Shown here piece by piece: positions 1 through 8,146 of a stretch of DNA of 64,000 bases. Where the stretch lies: positions 186,001 through 250,000 of the forward strand of contig JACKCP010000002.1 in NCBI GenBank assembly GCA_020633955.1, given 5' to 3'. The notes beneath the pieces are model-generated. The model was not told the DNA's origin. It made no database searches and was given only the letters and a program-made list of their open reading frames with translations. A program made the translations under genes and the position numbers. The stretch is from Desulfobacteraceae bacterium (GTDB lineage Bacteria; Desulfobacterota; Desulfobacteria; Desulfobacterales; JACKCP01). Numbering within the stretch: the stretch's first letter is position 1; every line of letters starts with the position of its first letter.

Positions 1-43
1 TTTTCCAGAACACCTGCTCCCTTTTTAAAACAGGAAAATAAAA

Positions 44-976
44 ATGAATAAATTTCAGACAATTATAATAAACATGATTGCTACATTTTTATCTTTCATA
101 CCAAAATCCACAGGAAAATATATTGGAATTTTCTTTGGAAAACTCTGGTTTGCATTTGACAGAAAACACAGGTTCATGGCAATCCACAATCTTAAAAAAA
201 TCTATTCAGACAAAATGTCTTTATATGAAATAAGGCAGCTTGCAAGGAAAAACTTTATTTTCCATGCAGTTACAACAATGGAAATTTTAAGACTGAAAAG
301 ACTTTCTCCAGCTCAGATAATGGATGAAATTGAGGAGGTAGAAGGACTTGAACATTTTTTAAAGGCAAAAAAAACCGGAAGACCTGTTTTCCTTTTAAGC
401 GCACATTTCGGAAACTGGGAACTTATGGCATTGTCTGCGCCCCTTATTCTTGGAGAACCGATTCATCTTATTGCAAGAAAACTTGACCTGGAACCCCTTG
501 ACAAGCTCATAAAAACCATACGAAAAAAAACTGGAAATATTGTTATAGATAAAAAACAAAGTGCAACAATGATAAGCGGTATTTTAAGAAACAATGGAAT
601 TGTGGGCGTACTTACAGATCAGAGGGCACTTATGAACTTGTCAGTTGAAGTTCCTTTCATGGGACACATTGCAAAAACAAACAGAGGACTTGCCCTTTTT
701 GATTTAAGATACAAACCGGAAATTGTTCCGACTTTCTGCTACAGACTTGAAAACGGCAGATATAAAATGAAATTTTATCCCATGATTAAAAGACCTCTAA
801 AATCAGACTTTAAAAAAGACTTAAAAAAATACACTGAAATATACAATAATATCCTGTCTGAAAAAATATATGAAACACCGGATCACTGGTTCTGGTTCCA
901 TGACAGATGGGAAAAAAAGGAAGAATTTTTCGGTAAAAAAAAGAAATCAGGGAAAAAGAAAAGCTTTTTCTCCTGA
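44..976 (+). CDS. LpxL/HtrB-type lysophospholipid (lipid A) acyltransferase
   Basis: This 310-aa protein belongs to the LpxL/LpxM/HtrB family, inner-membrane enzymes that transfer acyl chains onto lipid A precursors or related lipids. An N-terminal hydrophobic stretch (about residues 8-32) fits a membrane anchor. The family HX4E catalytic motif is present as HFGNWE, with H121 and E126, and a DQRA segment follows near residue 193. The C-terminus is lysine-rich. Length matches the family. The start is the ATG at 44, preceded by a weak AGGA-like site at 31-34. The stop TGA lies inside a copy of intergenic repeat A, so the last residues may be modified by repeat insertion. The exact acyl donor and acceptor cannot be read from sequence. 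Confidence 0.85.
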   Translation: MNKFQTIIINMIATFLSFIPKSTGKYIGIFFGKLWFAFDRKHRFMAIHNLKKIYSDKMSLYEIRQLARKNFIFHAVTTMEILRLKRLSPAQIMDEIEEVEGLEHFLKAKKTGRPVFLLSAHFGNWELMALSAPLILGEPIHLIARKLDLEPLDKLIKTIRKKTGNIVIDKKQSATMISGILRNNGIVGVLTDQRALMNLSVEVPFMGHIAKTNRGLALFDLRYKPEIVPTFCYRLENGRYKMKFYPMIKRPLKSDFKKDLKKYTEIYNNILSEKIYETPDHWFWFHDRWEKKEEFFGKKKKSGKKKSFFS

Positions 977-1052
977 AACCGCCTCATAAAAAAATGCAGC
1001 ACCAGTTCCAAGCAGAAAAAAGGATTTTTTGTAAGCTTACCGCTGAACAGTT
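968..1052. repeat. Repeat A, copy 1 (truncated)
   Basis: A partial copy of the intergenic repeat best seen at 22062-22228. It shares the TCTCCTGAAACCGCC core, the ATGCAGCA segment and the CTGAACAGTTA end. It supplies the stop codon of the upstream acyltransferase gene. Confidence 0.6.
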
Positions 1053-1056
1053 AAAA

Positions 1057-1518
1057 TTATTTTTTCTGCCTGTTTAAATATCTGGTAATAATTTTATCAA
1101 GATTGTTTGAAAAAAGGTGTTTGTTTTTTACAGAAAAAGGAGAGCCGCCTTTTGTCATAATTCCGCTCCCCCTTAAAGAGTCCATAAAATCCCTGGTATT
1201 GAGTTTTGATCTTATATTTTCTTCTGTGAAAAGTTCTCCAAAGGGGCTTAGAACAAAACAGTTTTTCTCAATTAAAAATGAAGCAAGGGGAATATCTGAA
1301 GTAACGCAGATATCTTCTTTTTGTGCAAGTTTTACTATTTCATTGTCTGCAGCATCATTTTCCTTGGCGACTATTATTGTTTCTATAAAGGGAGATACAG
1401 GAACTTTTATCTGCTTGTTTGATACAAATACAGACTTTATTTTTGTTCTTCTTGAAACATCAAAAACAAGCTGTTTTATTTCATTAGGGCAGGCATCCCC
1501 GTCAACAAAGATTTTCAT
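1057..1518 (-). CDS. YaiI/YqxD family (DUF188, UPF0178) protein
   Basis: A 153-aa protein with the hallmark DUF188 start MKIFVDGDACP, followed by ASDIPLAS-type and GGSPFSVKNK-type segments; it is a PIN-like fold family of unsettled function. Conserved acidic residues at the N-terminus and in the middle (TSDIPLA, about residue 74) are present. The length is normal for the family. It ends next to the convergent acyltransferase gene, and its start lies 2 bp downstream of the dctM stop, so it may be co-transcribed with the TRAP permease genes. No biochemical role can be assigned beyond the family. Confidence 0.85.
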   Translation of the reverse strand: MKIFVDGDACPNEIKQLVFDVSRRTKIKSVFVSNKQIKVPVSPFIETIIVAKENDAADNEIVKLAQKEDICVTSDIPLASFLIEKNCFVLSPFGELFTEENIRSKLNTRDFMDSLRGSGIMTKGGSPFSVKNKHLFSNNLDKIITRYLNRQKK

Positions 1519-1520
1519 TT

Positions 1521-2825
1521 TTATTTTGCCATAAACTCAGGCAGAAACAATGCAATTGAAGGAAAAACTATTAAAAGTGCTGTTGCTGCAATTATTGCAA
1601 ATAAAAGAGGAACAACTCCCTTGAATATTGTTTCAAGTTTTACATCCTTTGCAACGCTTCTTACAACATAAACATTTACTCCAACAGGAGGTGTAATAAC
1701 TCCGATCTGGGTTACAAGAACTATTACAACGCCAAACCACACAGGGTTGTATCCAAGTGAAGTTACAACAGGGTAAAAAATTGGAACTGTAAGCATGATG
1801 AGTGCAAGTGCATCAATAAAGCATCCGCCTATCATGTATATTAAAATTATAATTGAAATTACAGCCCATGATGGAAAATCAAGCCCCCCTACCCATCCGG
1901 CTATCTGAAATGGAATCTGGGTTATTGCAAGAAAATGTCCAAGAACTGTTGCTCCTGCAACAATGGTTAAAATCATGCATGAAATTCTTGTTGTTTCAGT
2001 AAAAGCATCTAAAAGCCCCTTAAAACCTATATTTCTTCTTAAGAGAGCAAGGACTATTGTTCCAAAGGCACCAACACCAGCTGCTTCAGTAGGAGTAAAA
2101 AGGCCGCCGAAAAGCCCTCCCATTACCATTAAGAAAAGCACAATCGTTTCAAGTACACCAGTTAAAGAGCTTATTTTTGTTTTAAGTGTCTGTTTTTCAC
2201 CCCTTGGAGCATCCATAGGTCTTAGTATGCTCCACATTGCAACTACAAATGAAAATAAAAAGGTAAGTATTATACCTGGAATTATTCCGGCCATGAAAAG
2301 CTCGCCGATTGACTGCTCGGTTATAACTCCGTAAACAATAAATATAACACTTGGAGGGATTAAAATTCCAAGACTTCCGCCAGCTGCAATAACTCCTGTA
2401 GCAAGGGTATCGGAATATTTATATTTTTTCATTTCAGGAAGTGTTACTGCAGCCATTGTTGCAGCGGTAGCATTTGTTGAACCGCAGATTGCAGAAAAGC
2501 CTGCACATGCTCCAATTGCTGCTATTGCCATTCCTCCGGGGAGATGGCCAATCCATTTGTAGGCAACCGAAAAAAGCCTTGTGCTTATTCCGGCATGAAA
2601 TGCAACCTGCCCCATAAGAATAAACAAAGGTATAACTGTAAGACTGTAAGACCCGAAAACATCAACAAGGTCATTTACCATCATTGAAAATGCAGCCTGA
2701 GGAGAAACAATTGAGGCAAATCCCGCAACTCCTGTTAAAAGCATGGCAAAACCTACAGGCATTCTTAAAAAAATCAGTACAAAAAGAGCAATAATTCCAA
2801 TTATTCCGACAAAAGTAAAAGACAT
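1521..2825 (-). CDS. dctM: TRAP transporter large permease DctM
   Basis: The large membrane subunit of a tripartite ATP-independent periplasmic (TRAP) transporter, which imports organic acids using an ion gradient. The roughly 434-aa product has about 12 hydrophobic segments and TRAP-L signatures such as RMPVGFAML near the start, CGSTNATAATMAAVTLP, and TQIGVITPPVGVNVYV near the end. I place the start at the ATG at 2825, one base after the dctQ stop and with GGTGAG just upstream. A start 30 bp further upstream would overlap dctQ and add an unrelated N-terminus. It forms a translationally coupled pair with dctQ. Confidence 0.93.
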   Translation of the reverse strand: MSFTFVGIIGIIALFVLIFLRMPVGFAMLLTGVAGFASIVSPQAAFSMMVNDLVDVFGSYSLTVIPLFILMGQVAFHAGISTRLFSVAYKWIGHLPGGMAIAAIGACAGFSAICGSTNATAATMAAVTLPEMKKYKYSDTLATGVIAAGGSLGILIPPSVIFIVYGVITEQSIGELFMAGIIPGIILTFLFSFVVAMWSILRPMDAPRGEKQTLKTKISSLTGVLETIVLFLMVMGGLFGGLFTPTEAAGVGAFGTIVLALLRRNIGFKGLLDAFTETTRISCMILTIVAGATVLGHFLAITQIPFQIAGWVGGLDFPSWAVISIIILIYMIGGCFIDALALIMLTVPIFYPVVTSLGYNPVWFGVVIVLVTQIGVITPPVGVNVYVVRSVAKDVKLETIFKGVVPLLFAIIAATALLIVFPSIALFLPEFMAK

Positions 2826-2826
2826 G

Positions 2827-3330
2827 TTACTCACCTGATAAACCGTAATGTGCAAGATTTAAAGACTGAAAAAACATAACAACTGAAACCATGGCGCATC
2901 CCAGTGCTATCCCCATTGAAAAAGGATAAAGAGGAACCTGAAGGGTCATTGATACTTCATTGCTTGCCTTTAAACCAAATGAATATAAAAAAGTCTGCCA
3001 TGTAATAACTCCAAAAATTATGGAGCATATAAAGCAGTTTAATCTTTCAATAATATTGTGAAGTCTTTCAGGAAACTTGCTTACAAGATATTCAACAGCT
3101 ATATGCCCTCTTCCAAGGGAGGTTGCAGCAAGGGCAAAGGCAACAGTAAGAGAGCCAAAAAAACCAACAAGCTCATAAGCTCCTGGTACAGGATGTCTGA
3201 AAAACCTCATTATAACATCACACGTGGTTATAAGCATCATGAGACATAGTGTCATACATGCACAATAGTTAAGCTTCAATGCAAGATATGTAATTATTCT
3301 GTCTGTTTTTGCGTTAATTTTTGAAGTCAA
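2827..3330 (-). CDS. dctQ: TRAP transporter small permease DctQ
   Basis: The small four-helix membrane subunit (167 aa) of the TRAP transporter, which pairs with DctM. Four hydrophobic segments are visible, and the segments RFFRHPVPGAYELVGF and GHIAVEYLVSKFP are typical of the DctQ family. The gene lies 1 bp upstream of dctM. A terminator-like hairpin separates it from the dctP gene, which would make the binding protein more abundant than the permease. Confidence 0.9.
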   Translation of the reverse strand: MTSKINAKTDRIITYLALKLNYCACMTLCLMMLITTCDVIMRFFRHPVPGAYELVGFFGSLTVAFALAATSLGRGHIAVEYLVSKFPERLHNIIERLNCFICSIIFGVITWQTFLYSFGLKASNEVSMTLQVPLYPFSMGIALGCAMVSVVMFFQSLNLAHYGLSGE

Positions 3331-3449
3331 AACAAAACCTCTTTAAATAAATTTTTCCATATATTGAACGCGGTTGTTATATTATGTTTATATTTTTATG
3401 TCCATGATAGTTTTGACCAAACTATGGTTTATCCTTATAAAACAAAAAA

Positions 3450-3487
3450 ATTAAAACAAAAAACGCCGCTGGGAAAAACGGCGTAAG
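3450..3487 (-). terminator. Rho-independent terminator after dctP
   Basis: Stem ACGCCG (3463-3468) and CGGCGT (3479-3484), followed on the minus strand by a T-rich tract. It lies between dctP and dctQM and probably acts as a partial terminator that raises binding-protein output. Confidence 0.75.
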
Positions 3488-3553
3488 TTGATAATTTTTT
3501 TTAAACCTTAATTGAAGGTTTCATATTTTTAAACTAAAAAATAAAACACTTTT

Positions 3554-4588
3554 TTACTCACATTTTTTTTCTTTGGAATACTTGTCAATAAGCCCGGTAA
3601 TTTCTTCAACTATTTTATTTCCGTCAATTCCTTTTGCAGATACTTCATCAATATAACCCTGAATAACCGGTCTGACTTTTTCCTTCCATAAAGCTTTCTG
3701 CTGATCTGAGAGTGTGACATATTCATTCCCAAGTTCAAGGCTGTATTTTTTGCCGGCCTCATCACTTTTATCCCATGCTTTTCCATGTTCTATCACAGCC
3801 TTTTCACTGATATCTTCTATTATTTTTTTAATATCTTCAGGAAGACTTCCCCATTTTTTCTTATTAATTACTACATACATTGTTGTTGTATAACCAATAT
3901 TTGAAGTATCAGTTGTTGACTTTATAACTTCAGCCTGTCTCCAGCCTTTTAAAACTTCAATTGGGCCAAATGTTCCTTCAGCAACACCTTTTTTAATTGA
4001 CTCATATGTTTCACCCTGAGGCATTGCAACAGGAAGGCCCCCAAGAGCTTCTACCACTTTTGCACTCAGTCCGGTTGAACGGATTTTCATTTTTGAAAAG
4101 TCATCAAGTGTTTCAACTTTTTTTACTGTATGAAGAAGTCCAGGTCCATGGGCATGGATATATAAAACCTTTACATCGTCAAGTTCTTCAGGTTTAACTT
4201 TTTTATAAAATTCATTTACAGTTCTTGAAGCAACAACACCGTCTGGATATCCAAGAGGAAGATCAAGGCTTTCCATTACGGGAAATTTCCCCCTTGTATA
4301 TGCAAAACAAGACATTCCTATGTCTGAAATTTCAGAAACAACTCCGTCATAGCAGTTTTTTGCATTGGTAAGAGTTCCTCCGGGAAACATTGTTATTTTG
4401 ACTTTTTGATTTGTCTTTTCTTCAATTTCTTTAGCCCATTTTTCTGCAGCCTTGAACTGATCATGGGATGCAGGGAAAAAAATGCTGTAGGTAAAATGCC
4501 AGGTTTTTGCTTCGACGCCGGAGTTAAAACCATTTGTACCTATAAAAAAAAAGGCTGAAATTAAAATAAATATTAAAATTCTCTTCAT
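3554..4588 (-). CDS. dctP: TRAP transporter substrate-binding protein DctP
   Basis: The periplasmic solute receptor (344 aa) of the TRAP system. It has a Sec signal peptide (MKRILIFIL... cut near residue 27, before KTWHF) and the DctP fold signatures: the MKIRSTGLSAKVVEALGG segment holding the conserved ligand arginine, and the GPIEVLKGWRQAEV region. The ligand is probably a carboxylate but cannot be specified from sequence. The ATG at 4588 is preceded by GGAGGA-like bases. It is the first gene of a dctP-dctQ-dctM operon read on the minus strand. Confidence 0.92.
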   Translation of the reverse strand: MKRILIFILISAFFFIGTNGFNSGVEAKTWHFTYSIFFPASHDQFKAAEKWAKEIEEKTNQKVKITMFPGGTLTNAKNCYDGVVSEISDIGMSCFAYTRGKFPVMESLDLPLGYPDGVVASRTVNEFYKKVKPEELDDVKVLYIHAHGPGLLHTVKKVETLDDFSKMKIRSTGLSAKVVEALGGLPVAMPQGETYESIKKGVAEGTFGPIEVLKGWRQAEVIKSTTDTSNIGYTTTMYVVINKKKWGSLPEDIKKIIEDISEKAVIEHGKAWDKSDEAGKKYSLELGNEYVTLSDQQKALWKEKVRPVIQGYIDEVSAKGIDGNKIVEEITGLIDKYSKEKKCE

Positions 4589-4768
4589 CTTTCCTCCATA
4601 ATAAATTTTATTTTTAAAAAAATTTTTCCCTGAAAATTAATTTTCATAATTAAATCAAAATTGAGAGGGCTTCAAGTTTAGTACAGAGCCTGTACAAACT
4701 GGTTCAGACTTTTCAACCCCGCAATTATTAAAGAAAAAATAAGAAACTGTTATGACTCAATAAAAAAA

Positions 4769-4806
4769 TGCATTTTATGACCTAAGGTCACAAAATGCAA
4801 ATTAAT
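4769..4806 (-). terminator. Terminator after the VWA gene
   Basis: An inverted repeat of about 14 bp, TGCATTTTATGACC paired with GGTCACAAAATGCA (one mismatch), followed on the minus strand by a run of T (TTTTTTTATT). It ends the MoxR/VWA operon. Confidence 0.75.
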
Positions 4807-4811
4807 TTTAA

Positions 4812-6005
4812 TCAGTCTTTTCTCATAAGCTGAGTGACTGCCCCCTCCAGGCCGTCAAGCGTAAATTCAAACATGGGAAAAAGACGTGAAACAACTGTAA
4901 TGGTGTGTGTATATCCCCAGACAGACCCTGGAACAGGGTTCAGCCACACATGATGTGGAAAGGTTTCGCAGATAAACTGGAGCTGTTCAATGCTTGGACG
5001 TCCTGACATCTGACTTATGCTGATTGCCCCGTTTCTTGCAAGAAGCTCATATGGGGCCATGCTTGCATCGCCTATAACAATAAATCTTGTTTCAGGATCA
5101 AATTTTGAAAAATCCGATACTTTCACAGGTCTTTTATATCTTGTGGGATCTTCCCATACATAATCATAAATTGTATTGTGAAAAAAATAAGTTTTGACTT
5201 CCTTGAACTGGGCCCTTGCATAATCAAAAAGTGTCTGTACAACATCCACATAAGGGTCCATTGACCAGCCGCCGTTATCTATTGCAAGAATAACCTTGAG
5301 CTTGTCTTTGAGTGATCTGTCAAAAACTATTTCAATTTCACCTGCATTTTTCATGGTCTGATAAATTGACTTGTCCACATTCACCTGATCTTTGGGTCCT
5401 GCGGGAATCATATTTCTAAGCCTTTTAAGCGCTTCGCCTATCATTGACTGATTTAAGGGACCGCGTCCGGAATAATCCTTGTATCTTCTTTCATTGGCAA
5501 CTTTTACAGCAGATTTGTTTCTGGAAACTCCTCCAACCCTCATTCCATTGGGGTGATATCCAGAGTGGCCTACCGGAGAAGTTCCTCCGGTTCCAATCCA
5601 CTTATTTCCACCTTCATGGCGTTCTGTCTGCTCTTTAAGTCTTTCCTTGAAATACTCTATCAATTCTTCCGGAGATAGCTGACTTATCCTGTTTTCATCA
5701 ATACCTAAAAGATCACCAATTTCCTTTGGATTTTTAAGCCATTCATCAAGAAGACCCTTTGCTATTTCATCAAGCTCAAGCCCCTCTTCTTCGGGAAGTT
5801 CAGCACCTTCAAAATAATGGGCATAAACCTGATCATAAATATCAAAGTATCTTTCGCTTTTTATAAGTATGGTTCTTGCTGCAAAATAAAAGTCATCCAT
5901 ACTTGTGATAAGGCCTTTTTTCAGTGCTTCCTGAAGCCTTAAAAAAGCTGTGGGATTAACCGGAACTCCCACATTTTTCAGTGTATAAAAAAAACCTGTA
6001 AACAT
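4812..6005 (-). CDS. VWA domain (CoxE-like) protein, partner of MoxR ATPase
   Basis: A 397-aa CoxE/VWA-type protein. The N-terminal half is alpha-helical and charged, with a glycine-rich linker at residues 134-158. The C-terminal half is a von Willebrand A fold (from about residue 215). The metal-ion site is the altered motif DNGGWSMDP rather than the standard DXSXS, so metal binding may differ. Proteins of this family act with MoxR-type AAA ATPases as chaperones in metallo-enzyme maturation. It starts 13 bp after the MoxR gene stop, forming a clear two-gene operon. The client protein is not visible in the window. Confidence 0.82.
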   Translation of the reverse strand: MFTGFFYTLKNVGVPVNPTAFLRLQEALKKGLITSMDDFYFAARTILIKSERYFDIYDQVYAHYFEGAELPEEEGLELDEIAKGLLDEWLKNPKEIGDLLGIDENRISQLSPEELIEYFKERLKEQTERHEGGNKWIGTGGTSPVGHSGYHPNGMRVGGVSRNKSAVKVANERRYKDYSGRGPLNQSMIGEALKRLRNMIPAGPKDQVNVDKSIYQTMKNAGEIEIVFDRSLKDKLKVILAIDNGGWSMDPYVDVVQTLFDYARAQFKEVKTYFFHNTIYDYVWEDPTRYKRPVKVSDFSKFDPETRFIVIGDASMAPYELLARNGAISISQMSGRPSIEQLQFICETFPHHVWLNPVPGSVWGYTHTITVVSRLFPMFEFTLDGLEGAVTQLMRKD

Positions 6006-6017
6006 AATTTTTCCCGC

Positions 6018-6869
6018 CTAAACCAGTCGTCTTCTGCTCAAAACGTTTCCGGCTCTTTCATAATCAGGACTTTTTTTAAATAAAATTCCAAGAAAAGGAA
6101 CTTTGCCTTTAATAAGATCTTTTGCCTGAAAATCAGGATCAAGGTCAAGTGCTCTGATCCAGTTAATAAGCTCTCTTGTTGCTGGTTTTTTTTCAATTCC
6201 GTCAAGTTCCCTAAGCTTATAAAATGTTGAAATTGCATTTTCTGCAAGATCTGAGTCAAGTGTCGGGAAATGAACATCAACAATTTTTCTCATCATTTTT
6301 GGGTCAGGGAATGCTATATGGTGAAAATTGCATCTTCCAAGAAAAGGATCAGAAAGATCTTTTTTTGCATTGGAAGTGATTATTATAACAGGCCTGTTTT
6401 TTGCTCTCATCCTTTTATCAATTTCAATTATATCAAATTCCATCTGGTCTAAAACATCAAGCATGTCATCCTGAAAATCTGTGTCAGCCTTGTCAATTTC
6501 ATCTATTAAAAGAACGGTTCTTTCATCTGCTGTAAAGGCTTTTCCTATCGTACCCATTTTAATGTAGTCTTCAATATTACTAACATCTCTTGATGAATCT
6601 CCAAAACGGCTGTCATTCAGTCTTGTCAGAGTATCATACTGATAAAGTGCCTCAATGAGCTTCATGCTGGATTTTACGTTTAGAATTAAAAGGGGCATTC
6701 TAAGACTTTGGGCTATAGCATGGGCAAGCATTGTTTTTCCTGTACCCGGCTCTCCTTTGAGAAGAAGGGGCATTTCAAGTCCGATTGAAATATTAACGAT
6801 CCTTGCAAGTTCTTCATCCAAAACATACTTCTGAGAACCTTCAAACCTGTTTAACCTGTTATCTGACAT
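6018..6869 (-). CDS. MoxR-family AAA+ ATPase
   Basis: A 283-aa AAA+ ATPase of the MoxR group (CoxD-like). Walker A is GEPGTGKT (about residues 39-46) and Walker B is VLLIDEIDKAD (about residues 120-130). A sensor-type segment IIITSNAKKDLSDPFLGRC follows, with an arginine in the expected finger position. Family members remodel partner complexes together with VWA proteins. The gene directly precedes the VWA/CoxE-like gene. Confidence 0.88.
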   Translation of the reverse strand: MSDNRLNRFEGSQKYVLDEELARIVNISIGLEMPLLLKGEPGTGKTMLAHAIAQSLRMPLLILNVKSSMKLIEALYQYDTLTRLNDSRFGDSSRDVSNIEDYIKMGTIGKAFTADERTVLLIDEIDKADTDFQDDMLDVLDQMEFDIIEIDKRMRAKNRPVIIITSNAKKDLSDPFLGRCNFHHIAFPDPKMMRKIVDVHFPTLDSDLAENAISTFYKLRELDGIEKKPATRELINWIRALDLDPDFQAKDLIKGKVPFLGILFKKSPDYERAGNVLSRRRLV

Positions 6870-6984
6870 TTTTTACTCCGAAATTTATGATCTATTATTT
6901 TTATTATTTTTTTAACTTTTCCTGACAATATTATCAGGTTAAAGTCAACGTCAAGTATTCTTTATGAAAAAGCTTTAATTTAAA

Positions 6985-7085
6985 GCAGCAAATAATGACC
7001 ATTTCTCAATTATCAGCTAATAAAGACTGTGCCTTTTAAAAGATTGACACTCAAAATTTGTGGTGCTAATAACCATTTCTTAATA
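6985..7085. repeat. Short direct repeat upstream of tatA
   Basis: Two copies of a roughly 20-bp unit, TAATGACCATTTCTCAAT and TAATAACCATTTCTTAAT, lie about 75 bp apart in the gap before tatA. They could be a pair of binding sites or a small duplication. No function is shown. Confidence 0.4.
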
Positions 7086-7141
7086 TAGATTAATTCTTTT
7101 AAGATACGACAATAATTTTGTCCGTAAATCAGGGGTGAAAA

Positions 7142-7336
7142 ATGTTCGGAGGAATAGGAGTTACTGAGCTAATAATAATTCTTGTTATAGTTCTTCTTGT
7201 ATTTGGAGCAGGAAAACTTCCTGAAATTGGAAGCGGCCTTGGAAAGGCAATTAAAAACTTTAAAAAAGCTTCAAATGAAAACGAGCCTCCTCAAAAAGAG
7301 ATAAAAGGCGAAGAAAATAAAGAAAAACTGGACTAA
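7142..7336 (+). CDS. tatA: Twin-arginine translocase subunit TatA
   Basis: A 64-aa TatA/E-type subunit of the Tat system, which exports folded proteins. It has one N-terminal membrane helix (residues 7-22), the FGAGKLPEIG hinge with conserved F-G, an amphipathic helix (GLGKAIKNFKKA), and a charged tail. The ATG at 7142 is preceded by GGGGTG. It stands alone; no tatB or tatC is nearby, so those components must lie elsewhere. Confidence 0.95.
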   Translation: MFGGIGVTELIIILVIVLLVFGAGKLPEIGSGLGKAIKNFKKASNENEPPQKEIKGEENKEKLD

Positions 7337-7420
7337 GTTAAATAATAAATGATACCTGCTGATTAATTTAAAGTTCAGATATTTTTTGTTATTTCAGATT
7401 TGAGGTTCTTTTAAATTAAT

Positions 7421-8044
7421 ATGGAAAAAATCACCAGAAAACAAAGAGAAAAAAAAAGAAGAAAATTTGATATTATTGAGGCAGCCCTAAATTCTTTTGC
7501 AAAAAAAGGTTTTCATGGTGCAACAATGGCAGAGATCAGCAATGAATGCCAGCTTCCGCTGGCAACAATTTACGGACTTTTCAAAAGCAAGGAAAAAATT
7601 TATTTTGAGCTTTTGAAAATCAAGGCTAAGGAACTAACAAAACTCATTGAAAAGGCAGTTGAAGATAAAAGTATTTCTCCAATCGAAAGACTTAAAAAAG
7701 GAATGGATGAACATTTTTATTTTTGCCTTGAAAATAAAAACTTTACAAAAATCTATCTTGAGGAAAGACAAAGATTATGGGGGCTTTTTCAGGAAGATTT
7801 AAAGTGTGAAATAAAAATTCTGCTTGACAGATTATTCAACTTGTTTTCAGGTGTTTTTGAAGAAGGAATTGATGGGGGTCAATTCAAGCCGTATCCGGCA
7901 ATTAATCTGAGTGAACTTTATGTTTCAGTTATAACCTCAGCAGCTTCTTCATGGCTTATAAACAAGGAGAATGAACTTAAGTTCAGAAAAAGACTTGATA
8001 CAGGTTTTGAAATTTTCACATCTGGTCTTTTAAAAAATTTATAA
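7421..8044 (+). CDS. TetR/AcrR family transcriptional regulator
   Basis: A 207-aa TetR-family repressor. The N-terminal helix-turn-helix (about residues 14-60) includes IIEAALNSFAKKGFHGATM and LPLATIYGLFKSKEKIY, both characteristic. The C-terminal ligand domain is family-specific and not assignable. It sits about 100 bp upstream of, and in the same direction as, the first acyl-CoA dehydrogenase, so control of fatty-acid or acyl-CoA metabolism is a reasonable inference. No operator was identified with confidence. Confidence 0.9.
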   Translation: MEKITRKQREKKRRKFDIIEAALNSFAKKGFHGATMAEISNECQLPLATIYGLFKSKEKIYFELLKIKAKELTKLIEKAVEDKSISPIERLKKGMDEHFYFCLENKNFTKIYLEERQRLWGLFQEDLKCEIKILLDRLFNLFSGVFEEGIDGGQFKPYPAINLSELYVSVITSAASSWLINKENELKFRKRLDTGFEIFTSGLLKNL

Positions 8045-8146
8045 AAAAAGCTTAAAAGCTTCCTTTCAAAATCAAATTATTAAAGGATCCTTTTAAACTG
8101 ATTTTAAAATAAATTGGTCAATTAACTTAAAACTAAGGAGAGATTA

